From Nephrocerus scutellatus (taxonomy: Eukaryota > Arthropoda > Insecta > Diptera > Pipunculidae), in assembly GCA_947095585.1 (NCBI GenBank), contig OX352763.1, positions 47,858,981 through 47,922,980 on the forward strand: 64,000 nt of DNA, given 5' to 3'. The translations under genes and the position numbers were made by a program. Under the pieces are notes generated by a model. The model was not told the DNA's origin, searched no databases, and was given only the letters and a program-made list of their open reading frames with translations. This document shows, piece after piece, positions 53,551-64,000 of this stretch. Every line of letters begins with the position of its first letter. Position 1 is the first letter of the stretch.

Positions 53551-54015
53551 AGTTTGATCTCATTGGTCATTGGTGGAGCCTCAAATTTCTCAGTTAGCTG
53601 GCCATTTAGCAACTCATGAAAGAGCTCTTCCCATCGCTCCAAGATGCCTTTAAGATCGGCGATCAGATTACCCTCTTTGTCCTTGCAGTATGTGCAACGC
53701 GGTGTATATTGCGTCATACCGCGGACTCTTTGGTATAACTTCCGCGCCTGGTGCGGTCCTTGCTCTCTGTCCGGTGAACTGTTTTTTCATATCTTCTGAG
53801 CTCTTTATATTCATCTTCGCGTGCCCGCGTTCTATGAGATTGTTGCATTGCTCGGTACGCAACATTCTTACGTTCAGTCGCTAGATTACATTCGTTATCG
53901 AACCAGTCGTTTCGATCTCTACGACTACTGTCTAAGATGAAGTCAGCATTACTAATGACAGTATTTTTAAGGCGTGTCCATTTCTCTTCTACGCCCGACA
54001 TCTCAGCCCCAGGAC

Positions 54016-54755
54016 TTACTCTCCCTGCATTAGGTTGAGTCCGCCACTCCGCGATCGGAGCACCATACCAACAAGATAGTATTCCGAGTCGACGTTGGCA
54101 CCTCGGTACGTTCGTACCGTCATCAGCTTCGGGTTGTAGCGGCGGTCTATCAACACGTGGTTTAGCTGGTTGCGAGTGGCTCCATCGGGAGATACCCAGG
54201 TGGCTTTGTGGATATTTTTACGCGTAAAACTTGTTATCGCAACGACCAAATTATTGCTTGCTGCCATCAGTATGACTCGTTGTCCATTGTCATTAGTGTT
54301 CTCGTGTATAAGCTATGGGTGCCAATGTACTGCCTGAATACTGGCGCCCTACCAATTTTCATATCCCCCAGAATGATTTTTACATCATACTGAGGGCAGG
54401 CATGGAGTTCCCGTTCGACTGATTCAAAGAATTCTTCTTTTTCATCATATGGGGAATCCTCTGTAGGTGCGTGAACGTATATGAGGCTTATGTTTTTAAA
54501 TTTGCCCCGCACGCGAAGGGTGCACAGCCGTTCATTTACTGCATTAAAGCTGATAACGGTGGGTTCCATTCTTTTGCTGACTAGAAACTCCACCCCGAGC
54601 ACATGATGTCTTCCATGACAGCTGTAATATATGTAATAATCTGATTTTTGTAAGACACCATTCCCTGTCCACCGCATCTCCTGGATTGCTGTTATGTCAG
54701 CCTTATATTTAGACATGGTATCGGCCAGCTGCTGTGCAGCTCGAGCTCTATACAA
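54016..54755 (-). pseudogene. APE-type endonuclease of the RTE-like element (broken)
   Basis: Motifs ITAIQEMRW (catalytic Glu region), YVHAPTED and ILGDMKIG are visible. The following part (THSLYTRTLMTMDNESY, then SNNLVVAITSFTRKNIHKAT, WVSPDGATRNQLNHVLID) shifts frame near 54265. The GDFN-type motif is altered to GDMK. The first residue shown is simply the first ATG; the true start is probably upstream. Confidence 0.75.
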
Positions 54756-55439
54756 TGAGCGTACGTTCTATTAGAAAATTCTTAAATCGTTTAGTCGTTT
54801 TCGTTGCCATGGTCGTCGTCGTTAATCAGTATATCCGAGGCTGATTATGCGTTCCGTTAAAATAATTTTTTTACAGGCGAGGTTATTGGCTTCGCGCCAA
54901 CATTACTTTGAAGGGACTAGCCCGATCATTCAGCTGTTCCTGCATTGGAAGAAAATTACTAGCGCTCACCACGTGGAGGTTTGATCGCACTTCCACCAGT
55001 CAGAGATAGTTACGGCCACCTGCAATTCTAGAGCATTCCCCCTATTTCTGCTGATGGCTGTCCGCTACACGATTTTTTACGATACGATAAATATGTCTTT
55101 TTGGGAATTGCGTGTGAAGAAAAACTCTTATTTAGGAATTAAGTCTGACGTAAAATTCCTATATAAGAATAGTGTTGTATACACGTACAAGGAAATTCTA
55201 TTTAGGAATTATGATTTATCTGCGTTCAATAAAATCCAAATTAGAAACTGCTGTCATTTTGTGTAAAAAAGTGTTTATTTATGAATTTTGTGTTATTTAT
55301 GTAAAAAATTAATTCCTAATTGCAATTGTGTTAATTTTGTGTAAAAACTGTGTTAATTTTAGAACTGTGTATTAACTGCGGGTAAAATATTTCCTAGTTA
55401 TAGAAACATGTCATGAAATAGTTAAAACGGCTACAATAT

Positions 55440-55690
55440 TTAATAACTATTACTCATATCCATTTCGGCATCCCTAAACTCTGGGCGTCCTGGACTACGC
55501 CTTCCTTCCAGCCTAGATAGGTCTGGCTGGCATCGCTGTCGTATCCATATAAGATAGGTGTCCACCCCACTGAAGCCTACCGCGCCTTTTTCTCTTCACG
55601 ATGTTGACATCGCGGTAATGCGCATAAACCCCATTATTATATAGCCTACGAAATCGTCCTTCCTCACATTTGGGGCCAAAAATTCTCCGT
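55440..55690 (-). mobile_element. RTE-like retrotransposon fragment
   Basis: The + strand text TTTCGGCATCCCTAAACTCT, GGGCGTCCTGGACTACGCC and CTTCACGATGTTGACATCGC parallels 52063-52330 of the larger RTE-like element. It is a second, diverged and truncated insertion in the same orientation. Confidence 0.65.
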
Positions 55691-56361
55691 TAGACTTTTA
55701 TCGCAAACGCGGCTAAGAGGTCAGAATCTTTTGCTTCAAGCGTATCAAAACACGTAATTTTTCCGATAAATAAGCAATTATAATGGCTGTCAAGATATAT
55801 CAGGGACAAGGGTAACAACACAATAAAAAAATTTGACGATTGGACAAAAAAGACCGCTCTTTTATCAAATTTCGTATATGCAGACAATGTTCATTTATAT
55901 AATAGTTGCCAGTTTGATTTGTTTGAGAACGGAGCCCTCTGCATAAACATGAACTTTCATTGGATTTGCGAGTGCAGTGATCTTAAATTCAATCCGCTTA
56001 AATCAAAATTCGTGGTGCTGGTAATAATATAAAAACAACCTAGCTCTTTGTTACATCCCGAAGATATATGTACCTTAACAATACTGAAATAAACTTTGAG
56101 AAAAAAGCTGTAAATAAAAAAAATGCATAAAACAATACTTACCAAATTATCTTTTTGATAAACTAACCTTTTCTTCATGGCATCAAAGTGGCATTGTTGT
56201 TCAACCTCATTTCACTTACCTGTACTCCGCAGCTTGGTCTTGCATAAAACAAACATCGAGAAAAAAATTATTGGATCCTTATTTCCTGCGTCCTTCTACT
56301 CCTACGGGAATCAAGGCGATCGTAAGATCCCGAAGAACTGACTGAACTGAATTTTTTTTTA
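55691..56361. other. Non-coding spacer with possible retrotransposon remnant
   Basis: No clear gene. On the minus strand near 55690-55990 there are weak hints of coding-like sequence, but no motif can be named. Confidence 0.3.
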
Positions 56362-56949
56362 TTTTTAAATTCTCTATATTAACTTCACTTGCCCGTGGCG
56401 GCCGGCTGGCTGGCTGGCTATATATATATTTTACAAAAAGTACCCGATTTTCTTCAAATTTTATACGCATGTGTATCTCCAATGGAAAACACTTTTCGTA
56501 AAAATTTGGAAGTGATCGGGCCCCGGGGTCGGGGGGCACCCATACAAATCTTATAAAAAAAAGTACCCGATTTTCTTCAAATTTTATACACATGTGTATC
56601 GCCGATGGACAACACTTTTTAAATATTTTGGAGTGATCGGGCCCCGGGTTCTGGGGGCACCCATAAAAATTTTATAAAAAAAGTACCCGATATTCTTCAA
56701 ATTTTATACACACATGTTTAATCCTATGGACAACGCTTTTTGTAAAAAATTTGAAGTGGCCCCAAGGCCGAGGGGCATCCATATAAATTTGAAAATTTTT
56801 CTTTAAATTTTATAGACATGTGTATCTCCGATGGAAACAATTTTTGTAAAAATTTTGGGGTAATCAGGATAAGGGCGCTCCCTTTGCACTTTGTGTATCA
56901 ATTAGAGAATTTACACGAAAAATTTTAATTTTTATGGTTGTTTTTTTTT
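56362..56949 (-). mobile_element. Microsatellite-bearing repeat family, complete copy 7 (minus orientation)
   Basis: The + strand shows the reversed right end TTTTTAAATTCTCTATATTA and ACTTCACTTGCCCGTGGC, a GGCTGGCTGGC run (56403-56417), then four degenerate units (GGGCCCCGGG, ACACATGTGTATC, ATGGACAACACTTTT). The reversed left end is GAGAATTTACACGAAAAATT, ATTTTTATGGTTG and a T-run at 56949. Inverted AAATTCTC/GAGAATTT at the two ends is clear here. Confidence 0.75.
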
Positions 56950-57147
56950 ATTCTTGAATCTTTCCCATTTCGGAAAACTCACAAGATGTTTTCAGATCTT
57001 ACAAGCTAATTATATAACAATTTCTTACGACTTAACCTGTGTTAGTTCTTATTTTTGTTATGCATTTGGTAAGTTTATGGTGATGTATTAACTAGATCTA
57101 GGATCATAGCTTTTAAGGCGCCGATAGCTAGGCCTCCATAGTATTTC

Positions 57148-58750
57148 TCAAGCTAATGTGTTGGGATGTTGTTCTAGCTTGGTAAGGTGTTTTTTGCTGT
57201 ATTTTTGTATTGTATCTGCTACTGTTTTAATGTTGAGGTCACGCTGTATGTTTGTGTTTCTTATGTACCAAGGTGCGTTTACCATCTTATGTAGAATTTT
57301 TGATTGTGCACTTGGAGTTTTGTTATATATTTTTTGAAGCGCAAGCTGAGCCCCACAATTGTGTTCCGTATGTTCCATGTTAGTCTTCTATCTAGATGTA
57401 GGCCTAAGTGCTTGATGGTCTCACATTGGTGTAGATTGATGTTTCTTAGTTTCACCGGAAAGGTTTGTTTACAGGAGTAAATGTGATGTGTGCCGATTGC
57501 TGCTCGTTTGCCTTTATTCTACATTTGCAAAGCCATTTAGCTATTTCTTCAAATTGTTCTTGTAGAATTCTTGACGCTATTTGAGGATTTTCGTGGGAAG
57601 CCAGTAGATCAGTAGGGAGGTCCACTGTATAAATTAGGTATAATTCTGGACCCAGTACACTGCCTTGTGGAACCCCTGCATGGATTTCTTTTAAATTTGA
57701 AGATGCGCTATTGTGTATTGTGTATTGTGACCAAGAAATTCCGGTTTAGCAGATAGTTTTTTATGATCGCATGATAACTCGTTGGTAATTGTGTCTTAAC
57801 TTTGTGTATAAGTCCGTCGTGCTATAATTTGTCAAAAGCTTGAGCGATGTCTAGAAATGCTGCTGGCTGAGAAGTACTGCTTTTGTTTGAATGAGGTGCT
57901 GATTTCTTATATGATCCTATGCACTTGTTCTATGGTTCCGTGATCTTCTCTGAATTTAAACTGGTGATCCGGTATGATATTTTGATCTTGCAGAATTGGT
58001 TTGAGTTTTTTAAGAAGCATTTTCTCAAACAGCTTTGAAAGAATTGGCAGTAAGCTGATTGGGCGATACGAGTCTACTTTTGTTACATCTTTACCAGGTT
58101 TATGGATCATTATGATCTGCGAGATTTTCCAAGTTTCCCGGAAATACCCAGTTTTCATTATAGCGTTGAAAATAAATGTTATTAATTTGATACATCTGTC
58201 TGGAAGTTCAGTTAGTATTTTCCACTAGTTAGATCATGTCCAGGCGCCTTTTAGCGTTTATGTGTTCGCTAATCATTGTTTTTAATTCGTGTCAATTATA
58301 TTTAATTGGTTGGATTTCTGGGACTTCGGTTTCTAACGGCAACAGTTCAGGATGTTCATTGTTCTCGTTCGGGGTAAATACCTTAGCTAAATGTTAGGCG
58401 AATATGTTTGCTTTTTCTACATCCCTTCTTGCCCAGTTTCCATCGGCAAGGCGAATCGGAGAGCATAATTGCGTAGGCCGTTTTAGGATTTTTGTTGCTT
58501 TCCACAGTGAGTAGTCTGTTGCTTCTGTCTTTAAAAGTTGGCTTAGATAGAGTTGGATTCCCTCATCATTTTGTTTTGTTAGCGCCTCTTTCAAATTTTT
58601 GATCGCTTTGTTTAGCTTGGATTTAAGTTCAGGAGATCTTTGTGTTTGCCATTGCCCGCGTAGTATCCGTTTTTTCTTTAACAGCTGCTGAATATTCTGT
58701 GTGATCGGCGACTGGTCAGAAGATAATTCAAAGCTGGCCAGTTCTAGCAA
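57148..58750 (-). pseudogene. Jockey reverse transcriptase, catalytic segment lost
   Basis: Connector and early RT at 58750-58394 (DYSLWKATKILKRPTQLCSP, IRLADGNWARRDVEKANIFA). Fingers and palm at 58158-57907 (FRETWKISQIIMIHKPGKDV, DSYRPISLLPILSKLFEKML). GVPQGSVLGPELYLIYTV lies around 57660-57620. After DLPTD the sequence jumps to LLASHENPQ, skipping the FADDT catalytic block normally found between them. So the enzyme cannot be functional even apart from the frameshifts. The tail NAPWYIRNTNIQRDLNIKTV (57148-57378) is characteristic of jockey C-termini. Confidence 0.85.
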
Positions 58751-58759
58751 TACTCTTTG

Positions 58760-59310
58760 CTACACAGAAGTCGATTAAATCAGGGGTTAGCCAATATGTT
58801 GGTCTACTGCCAGATAAGTGGTCTAGATTTCCTTCCTGCATACAGTCCCATAGCTGCTTGCCTTTGGTGATATTAACCTGGAGCCCCATTGAATTTGTTT
58901 GGAGTTAAAGTCTCCTCCTGCTATGAATTTGTCTCCTAATGTTTTGAAGTAGTTTGCAAATTGATGCTTTTTAATTGAGTGTTTCGGAGGGCAGTACGCT
59001 GCGGATATGGTGCTCTTACCAGACTATTCTTTTTAGCAGATGCGAATTGCTTGTAGGTGATCCTCGCGATATTTTTCCAGTTCAATGTGTCTTATTCTCT
59101 CTCTAATGATAATTTGCTGTTCCTCCACGAGGTGTCCCTTTAGGATGTTGGGTGTCTCAAATTTTATGTCCATTAAATTTTATAAAATTCATTTGTGTAA
59201 AATGTGTCTCAGAGACCATCATTATGTCAATGTTGTGTTCGTTAAGAAAGTGCTGTACTTCGCATTTATGTTGCGCTAGCCCATTGGCATTCCATAAGGC
59301 TAATTTTAGT
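58760..59310 (-). pseudogene. Jockey endonuclease remnant
   Basis: In reverse the sequence near 59305-59165 reads LALWNANGLAQHKCEVQHFL, then IDIMMVSETHFT with the catalytic Glu, typical of jockey endonucleases. Downstream residues are shifted or missing. Confidence 0.75.
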
Positions 59311-59599
59311 TAAATCATTTTGTAATTTGATTGTTGCATTTGGGCTGTCTGTGTTTTGTAGCATGAGTCCCATGTTAGTTTCCATAATTTGCATGAATTT
59401 ATTAAATGATTCGTTGAGAGTACTTATCATTTTATAGATTCCCTGGTCATCGTTCTAAGCATTATTTGCTTTATTTCTTGCGCTACCCGCAATTGTTTCT
59501 ACGAATGATATTTTTGGGTTAATGGTTTCAGAAACAATATTCTCATTGTTTGAGTGTTTGTGAGTTTTGTTGATTGCTCGTTGCTCAGTTCGTTACCTT

Positions 59600-60063
59600 G
59601 GTGTCATTTTTTTCCTTAACTCGGATGATTTTCCCCACAATTACCGCATTTCTTTACTTCGGGTTTGGTTTTGTCTAAACCACACGCGCTAGTTTTGTGC
59701 GTGTTACTGCATATCACACAAACACAAACAGCAATTTTTGTTTCATTACTTTTTGATCATTAGTATTGTCGGTATTAGCGATATCGTTTGATACAGAATA
59801 GTTATTAACATTCGTATTATTACCTAGGCTAACAGTGTTTGTTAATGTAGAACTTTTTTTTGTGAGCCACTCACATTTCTTTGCACTAGATTTGCTGATG
59901 GAGCACTTATTACTTTGCGCACTGTTTCCGCGGTGGTTGTAGTTGTAGCAAAAGAAGTGGTAGCTGTTGTGTTAAAGGATGACACAACGCTATTATTTTT
60001 TGGATTGTCTGTTGAAGATAAGGTATTGTTGCGACCCATTGGGGGCGATCTTCTGACACTCAT
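59600..60063 (-). pseudogene. Jockey ORF1 (gag-like) remnant
   Basis: The N-terminal part (60063-59842) is a Ser/Thr/Asn-rich leader (MSVRRSPPMGRNNTLSSTDN). After a gap, a CVICSNTHKTSACG segment and a zinc-knuckle-like CGNCGENHPS appear at about 59725-59625. Both are typical of jockey ORF1 nucleic-acid-binding proteins. Most of the middle is deleted. Confidence 0.7.
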
Positions 60064-60204
60064 CTGTTGTTTGTATTCTTGTTATGGAGCGTGATTTTAG
60101 GCGTTTTGGTTAAAGGGAGTGGCGGAGGATTTTTGAATTTGGTGAGTTAAGAGCTTTAAAGCTTCCACTCTTACCCTGGATAGCGACAATGATCAAGAGC
60201 TTTT

Positions 60205-60510
60205 TAAATTCTCTATATTAACTTCACTTGCCCGTGGCTGGCCGGCCGGCTGGCTGGCTGGTTGGCACACAAAATCTTGTGATCAATTTTTAACCCACTT
60301 CCTAAAGCCCGATTTTATTGAAATTTTGCACACATGTGTATCTCCCATGACTACACTTTGGTGGCCCTCGGGCCGCGGGGTCGGGGGGCTCCCATACAAA
60401 TATTTTACAAAAAGTACCCGATTTTCTTCAAATTTTATACACATGAGATGTGTATCTCCAGTGAAAAACACTTTTTGTAAAAAATTGGAAGTGATCGGGC
60501 CCGGGGTATA
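60205..60510 (-). mobile_element. Microsatellite-bearing repeat family, truncated copy 8 (minus orientation)
   Basis: Reversed right end TTTTTAAATTCTCTATATTA and ACTTCACTTGCCCGTGGC, then a GGCCGGCTGGCTGG run (60240-60265), TTTTTAACCCACTTCCTAAA and two units with CCCATACAAATATTTTAC. It breaks off within GGGCCCGGGG at about 60508. It lies just past the 5' side of the jockey remnant. Confidence 0.7.
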
Positions 60511-61565
60511 ATATTGCAGATTTACCCATTACCGTATCTCCTGTCCTGTCTGTCTGTATGACTGTTTGTGCCCACTCTACAATTCAGATGGCTGAACTTA
60601 TCGGGATGAAAATTCATATTTAAGGTTTTTACATAAATTATTAGCGGCCAGATAATTTTGACGGAAATCTGACAGCCGGAAGTGTCAGTTTACTTCGATA
60701 GTTTTTCGAGTTTTTGCAAATAACTCAAAAAGTATAGCACTTAAGAGAAATCTGTTTAGTGCAAAAGATGTTTAAAAATACAAAAATAAAAAAAAAATTT
60801 CCCGGTCCCGTCCGTAAAAGAAAGTCGTGTTGTGCCCACACCTCCATTTTTTTGTTTTAATCAATTTGATTTGGTGACAAAAAAGTGAAGAAAAGAAAAA
60901 AAGAAAAGAAAAGAAAAGAAAAGAAAAGAAAAGAAAAGAAAAGGAAATAAAAGAACTAAATATAATAATTGCGAGCCCGAATGGTGATGCTGATAAACAG
61001 AGGACAGGAACAATTTTTCAGCGTGCGTGTCTCAGTTTGTCAGTTTCTCCACTCGTATGCATCGGCTTCTACCAGTGAGAAATGGGATTTATTTTAAAAC
61101 AAGCGCTCGGCTTGCGATGACGTAATTTGTGACGCGTTTGATGCATGGAAAAGTGGTTTTTTCGACTTTTTTAAGGTTAACCACCTTTCACACGACATAG
61201 ATAGCTGAAATCTTGTGAGCAACAGCAGCAAAAAATTAATTGTCTGTATATGTTCGCGATTAACTCGAATTCATCCGATTTAGCTGAAACTTTGGAATGT
61301 GGTGAGTACGGTTGGGCTTGATGTCTGTAGGGGGTAAGTGTGGTGATGGTTTTAATGGTTGGTCAATTTACGTCTTTTTTCCACTTCTAGCACTGACTGA
61401 CCGCTACAAAATCAATGAATTGATGCGGACAAATAAAAAAAACTTTTTATTTAAATTTTAATTTGAAAATATGGATTAATGAGTACTGACTGAAAATATG
61501 AATTAGTGAGTATCTACTTTACACTCATACATAAAAAAAATTATTTATTTGGTTTTGGTAGAAAT
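60511..61565. other. Non-coding stretch with a GAAAA microsatellite
   Basis: No gene recognised. A (GAAAA)n run of about 50 bp lies at 60891-60943. CTGTCTGTCTG near 60545-60556 and the following text may be part of an unnamed repeat. Confidence 0.4.
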
Positions 61566-62276
61566 TATCGCTAAGAAATATCGAGTGCAACAGCTTTGCT
61601 TTCTCCAAAATGATGCAAAGATCGGTTCCACTGTTCGGTGAGATATACCATCAAATCACCAGTGGAACGTTGCCTACGAAATCCACTAAGGTCACTAAGG
61701 ATTTCGTTGGTTTGAAGATATTTCTTAAGCTGATAATTGATCAGTGTTTCCATGACCTTGGAAAGAATGGGTATAAGTGCTATAGGTCGGTACGAAGAAG
61801 GAGACGACGGCTCGCCTTTTTTGGGTATGGGCTGGACAAATGCTGTTTTCCAACTTCTCGGGAAGAGTCCAGAAGAATAGGATAGATGGAAAAGCTTACG
61901 CAATGGTAATGCCAGCTTGGAAGAACACCTCTTCAGAACTAATGGAGAAATACCATCCGGCCCAGCGAATTTGTGAGTGTTGAGATCATTTAAAACTCTA
62001 GCAACTGCACGAGTACGAATAAATATCTGTCCCATAGAGTGTTCAATACTCTGAGATGCAGGAGGCGGCAGTGCACAATCTGGAAGCGCAGAGCTAGCTG
62101 CGAAATGCGCAGCAAACAGATTGGCCTTGTGTAGAGAGCTGACAACTGGAATATCATTATAAATGAGCGTTGGAATCGACGACGAGGCTGTATTTTTGAT
62201 TCTTTTCGCGGAAAATTGTCCGAGCGAAAACGCACCTATAAATGATAATGCATTACATTTTTTTTATTACGTTCGT
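61566..62276 (-). pseudogene. Jockey/CR1-group RT fragment
   Basis: The minus-strand frame 62035-61571 encodes VARVLNDLNTHKFAGPDGIS, PLVLKRCSSKLALPLRKLFH, KKGEPSSPSSYRPIALIPIL and SGFRRQRSTGDLMVYL, ending ESKAVALDIS. These are RT motifs 0 to 3 but without the catalytic palm. The upstream part in another frame (about 62235-62040) reads NDIPVVSSLHKANLFAAHFA, homologous to the same position of the element at 38099-41574. This is a related but distinct family member, truncated at both ends and with a frameshift. Confidence 0.8.
61867..62276 (-). repeat. 410-bp block repeated exactly at 63591-64000
   Basis: From GTCCAGAAGAATAGGATAGA onward this segment equals 63591-64000, offset 1,724 bp, with no difference that I can find. 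The second copy runs off the window. See the finding on the duplication. Confidence 0.85.
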
Positions 62277-63320
62277 ATTATTTTGTTTTTGTTAATTGGT
62301 CGATAATGATAAATTGTTGCAAAATGCCTAAGCATATACAAATCAGTCCGTTGCAGATGCGACTACTACGATTGACGAAAATATGGAAGAGAACAACAAA
62401 ACTTACGAATAAAGAAAACAAGAAACATCGAATAAATTCATATACATGTTTGTCCGCGATAGTTCTCGAAAAATACCTTTATTCCTTGTAATTATCGATC
62501 TTGCAGTAATAGAATAATGAGATTAACGGACGCCAGAATCAACGTGTGGTTTGGGTCTTAGCTTAGTTGAAGTGTGCATCGAATCTCAACCTACGATCCA
62601 TCTGCCGTCCTTTTCGTTCTACTCTTGTTTACGTTCGCATAGGTACTTGATTGCTGTATGCGCTCGCATCATCACACTTCACACAACATGTCACAACTCG
62701 CAATCGCAACTAGCAAGACGAATGACATTCCAGAACTTTGGAGATTGGAGAATTTCACAAGTGACCAATCCAAAGAGATGTTACCTCCCCATGGGCTACT
62801 ACTCTCTCTTGACTATTTTATTTTTCACTGCTTTGCTACACAAGTGTTCGCTGAAAGCTATAAGTGGTGTGCTTCGTCATTTTTACTTGTGTCCGGCACG
62901 AATTTACACAACTCATGTACTAATGTATGTATCACGTTGAAAAGTGTTTGTTACTATTAGAAAAACCAAGCGTAGGTAAGAGCAACTGGAACATCTATAG
63001 AATATATTTATAATATAATAATAAATATAAATATATATATATGTATATATATATATATACTTGACCTTTGACAGTACAAACCAAAACCGTCAGTATTCTC
63101 TAAAGAAAGCCCAACAGTACGCATATTAATGCAGTGAATCAATCCTTAGATCGGCTGTATTTGTAAGAATACAGTGTAGAAAAAATAAACCAACGCATTT
63201 TATGAAACGCGGTAACTGGTGTAGAAAAAGAACTTGAAACGTTAGTGGTAGCAGTGAGAAACAGAAAAATTTTATATGGATTTTCTCTATTGTTAGTTAC
63301 TAATACATCTAATTCGAGTA
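62277..63320. other. Non-coding stretch between the duplicated blocks
   Basis: Contains a TA microsatellite (63000-63060) and a possible degraded relative of the 12542 MITE near 63095-63120. Overlapping open frames at 62551-62960 (129 and 100 codons) have no motif I can name. One, containing NDIPELWRLENFTSDQ, vaguely recalls retroelement polyproteins; I do not call it. Confidence 0.35.
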
Positions 63321-63586
63321 TTTTTGAATTCTCTATGTTAACTTAGCGTGCCTGTTTGATTGTTTGTTCGTTTGTTTGTTTGTTTGTTTGTTTGTTTGTT
63401 TGTTTGTTTGTTTGTTTGTTTGTTTGTTTGTTTGTTTGTTTGTTTGTTTGTTCGTTCGTTCGTTCGTTCGTTCGTTCGTTCGTTCGTTCGTTTGTTTGTT
63501 TGTTTGTTTGTTCGTTTGTTCGTTTGTTCGTTTGTTCGTTTGTTCGTTCGTTCGTTCGTTCGTTTGTTTGTTTGTTTGTTTGTTTC
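63321..63586 (-). repeat. TTTG/TTCG microsatellite at a repeat-family terminus
   Basis: It begins TTTTTGAATTCTCTATGTTA and ACTTAGCGTGCCTG, clearly the right end of the microsatellite-bearing family in reverse. It then expands into about 230 bp of TTTG and TTCG tetranucleotides (63354-63586). These lie where other copies have GGCT or GTCG repeats. The rest of the family's body is absent; the RT fragment follows at once. Open frames across it are repetitive Phe/Val/Cys/Leu strings and not genes. Confidence 0.75.
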
Positions 63587-63590
63587 CAGA

Positions 63591-64000
63591 GTCCAGAAGA
63601 ATAGGATAGATGGAAAAGCTTACGCAATGGTAATGCCAGCTTGGAAGAACACCTCTTCAGAACTAATGGAGAAATACCATCCGGCCCAGCGAATTTGTGA
63701 GTGTTGAGATCATTTAAAACTCTAGCAACTGCACGAGTACGAATAAATATCTGTCCCATAGAGTGTTCAATACTCTGAGATGCAGGAGGCGGCAGTGCAC
63801 AATCTGGAAGCGCAGAGCTAGCTGCGAAATGCGCAGCAAACAGATTGGCCTTGTGTAGAGAGCTGACAACTGGAATATCATTATAAATGAGCGTTGGAAT
63901 CGACGACGAGGCTGTATTTTTGATTCTTTTCGCGGAAAATTGTCCGAGCGAAAACGCACCTATAAATGATAATGCATTACATTTTTTTTATTACGTTCGT
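63591..64000 (-). pseudogene. Jockey/CR1-group RT fragment, duplicated copy (cut by window edge)
   Basis: Identical to 61867-62276. It encodes the same HKFAGPDGISPLVLKRC part of RT on the minus strand, then breaks into the microsatellite after SYSSGL. It continues beyond the right edge. Confidence 0.8.

Larger units (their letters stand above)
51961..54850 (-). mobile_element. RTE-like non-LTR retrotransposon, nearly full length, decayed
   Basis: A minus-strand element. The endonuclease comes first at about 54755-54016 (MSKYKADITAIQEMRWTGNG, YVHAPTEDSPYDEKEEFFES, KIILGDMKIG; the usual D-F-N after G is M-K here). A connector follows (54001-53550: RDRNDWFDNECNLA). RT runs 53550-52501: NNKAPGSDGIPAELIKIGG, QCGFIPGKSTTDQ, LFIDFKAAYDS, NGLRQGDGLACVLFNLAL and the catalytic ILAYADDIDIVGR near 52805. 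The 3' region continues to an ATG-triplet tail at 51961. Frame breaks lie near 54260, 54010, 53700, 53540 and 53340, so it is dead. The triplet tail and domain style fit RTE-type elements. The 5' border is approximate. Confidence 0.82.
57110..60075 (-). mobile_element. Jockey-clade non-LTR retrotransposon, heavily decayed
   Basis: Read on the minus strand: gag-like ORF1 (60063-59600), endonuclease (about 59310-58760), RT (about 58750-57560) and C-terminal tail (57378-57148). All parts are in the jockey order but with many frameshifts and deletions. Length is about 3 kb against the usual 4-5 kb of jockey elements. Separate entries describe the pieces. Confidence 0.82.

Noticed and set aside
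62551..62960. Two overlapping open frames of 129 and 100 codons
   Set aside because: One contains NDIPELWRLENFTS, faintly like a retroelement polyprotein linker, but the rest shows nothing; too weak to call.
63356..63759. Open frames of repeated Phe-Val-Cys-Leu or Thr-Asn-Lys-Gln
   Set aside because: These are the TTTG/TTCG microsatellite translated in several frames, not proteins.

Overview
The window is nuclear DNA from an insect, most likely a brachyceran (higher) fly. The basis is one split gene with very short and very long introns, an AT-rich non-coding background, and a dipteran-style set of jockey, CR1/jockey-like and RTE-like retrotransposons, a solo LTR, a tRNA-derived SINE and a microsatellite-bearing repeat family that recalls DINE-1/mini-me elements. 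I cannot name the species from sequence alone. There are no bacterial-type operons, no CRISPR arrays and no free-standing tRNA or rRNA genes.

The only host gene I can support is the 3' part of the fly BCL11A/BCL11B orthologue (Drosophila CG9650), on the + strand. Four coding exons are visible: 19720-19875 (N-terminal C2HC finger), 19942-20124 and 20187-20477 (low-complexity linkers), and a large last exon 28290-30823 with six zinc fingers, a Ser/His/Gln-rich region and an acidic tract. All three introns between them are phase 1, so each internal exon is a symmetric cassette. Together they encode about 1,054 residues. The upstream exon carrying the start and the expected N-terminal NuRD-recruiting motif was not found. 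The 3' UTR begins after 30823 or, if the UGA-C stop is read through, after 30934, and is followed by about 2.3 kb of very AT-rich DNA.

Region by region: 1-9843 is non-coding, probably 5' intron. 9844-14060 is a cluster of interspersed repeats that includes nested insertions and a MITE with perfect 26-bp inverted repeats. 14061-33334 contains the gene and is almost free of mobile elements apart from one SINE at 22303-22603. From 33335 to the right edge the window is a transposon graveyard. It holds tRNA-like SINE remnants, a 117-bp satellite-core element, nested copies of the microsatellite-bearing family, a long-inverted-repeat DNA element, a nearly full-length CR1/jockey-group retrotransposon and its internally deleted derivative, a solo LTR with target duplication, three RTE-like pieces, a degraded jockey element and a CR1/jockey-group fragment duplicated exactly at the right end next to a 230-bp TTTG/TTCG microsatellite.

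The observations most worth following are: (i) a candidate UGA-C stop-codon readthrough of the BCL11 protein that would add 36 residues rich in histidine; (ii) the microsatellite-bearing element family, whose copies, nested insertion and terminal repeat structure suggest a Helentron/DINE-1-like rolling-circle element; and (iii) the contrast between the transposon-poor gene body and its transposon-packed 3' flank. Everything called here comes from reading the sequence; family assignments come from remembered motifs, not from a database search.
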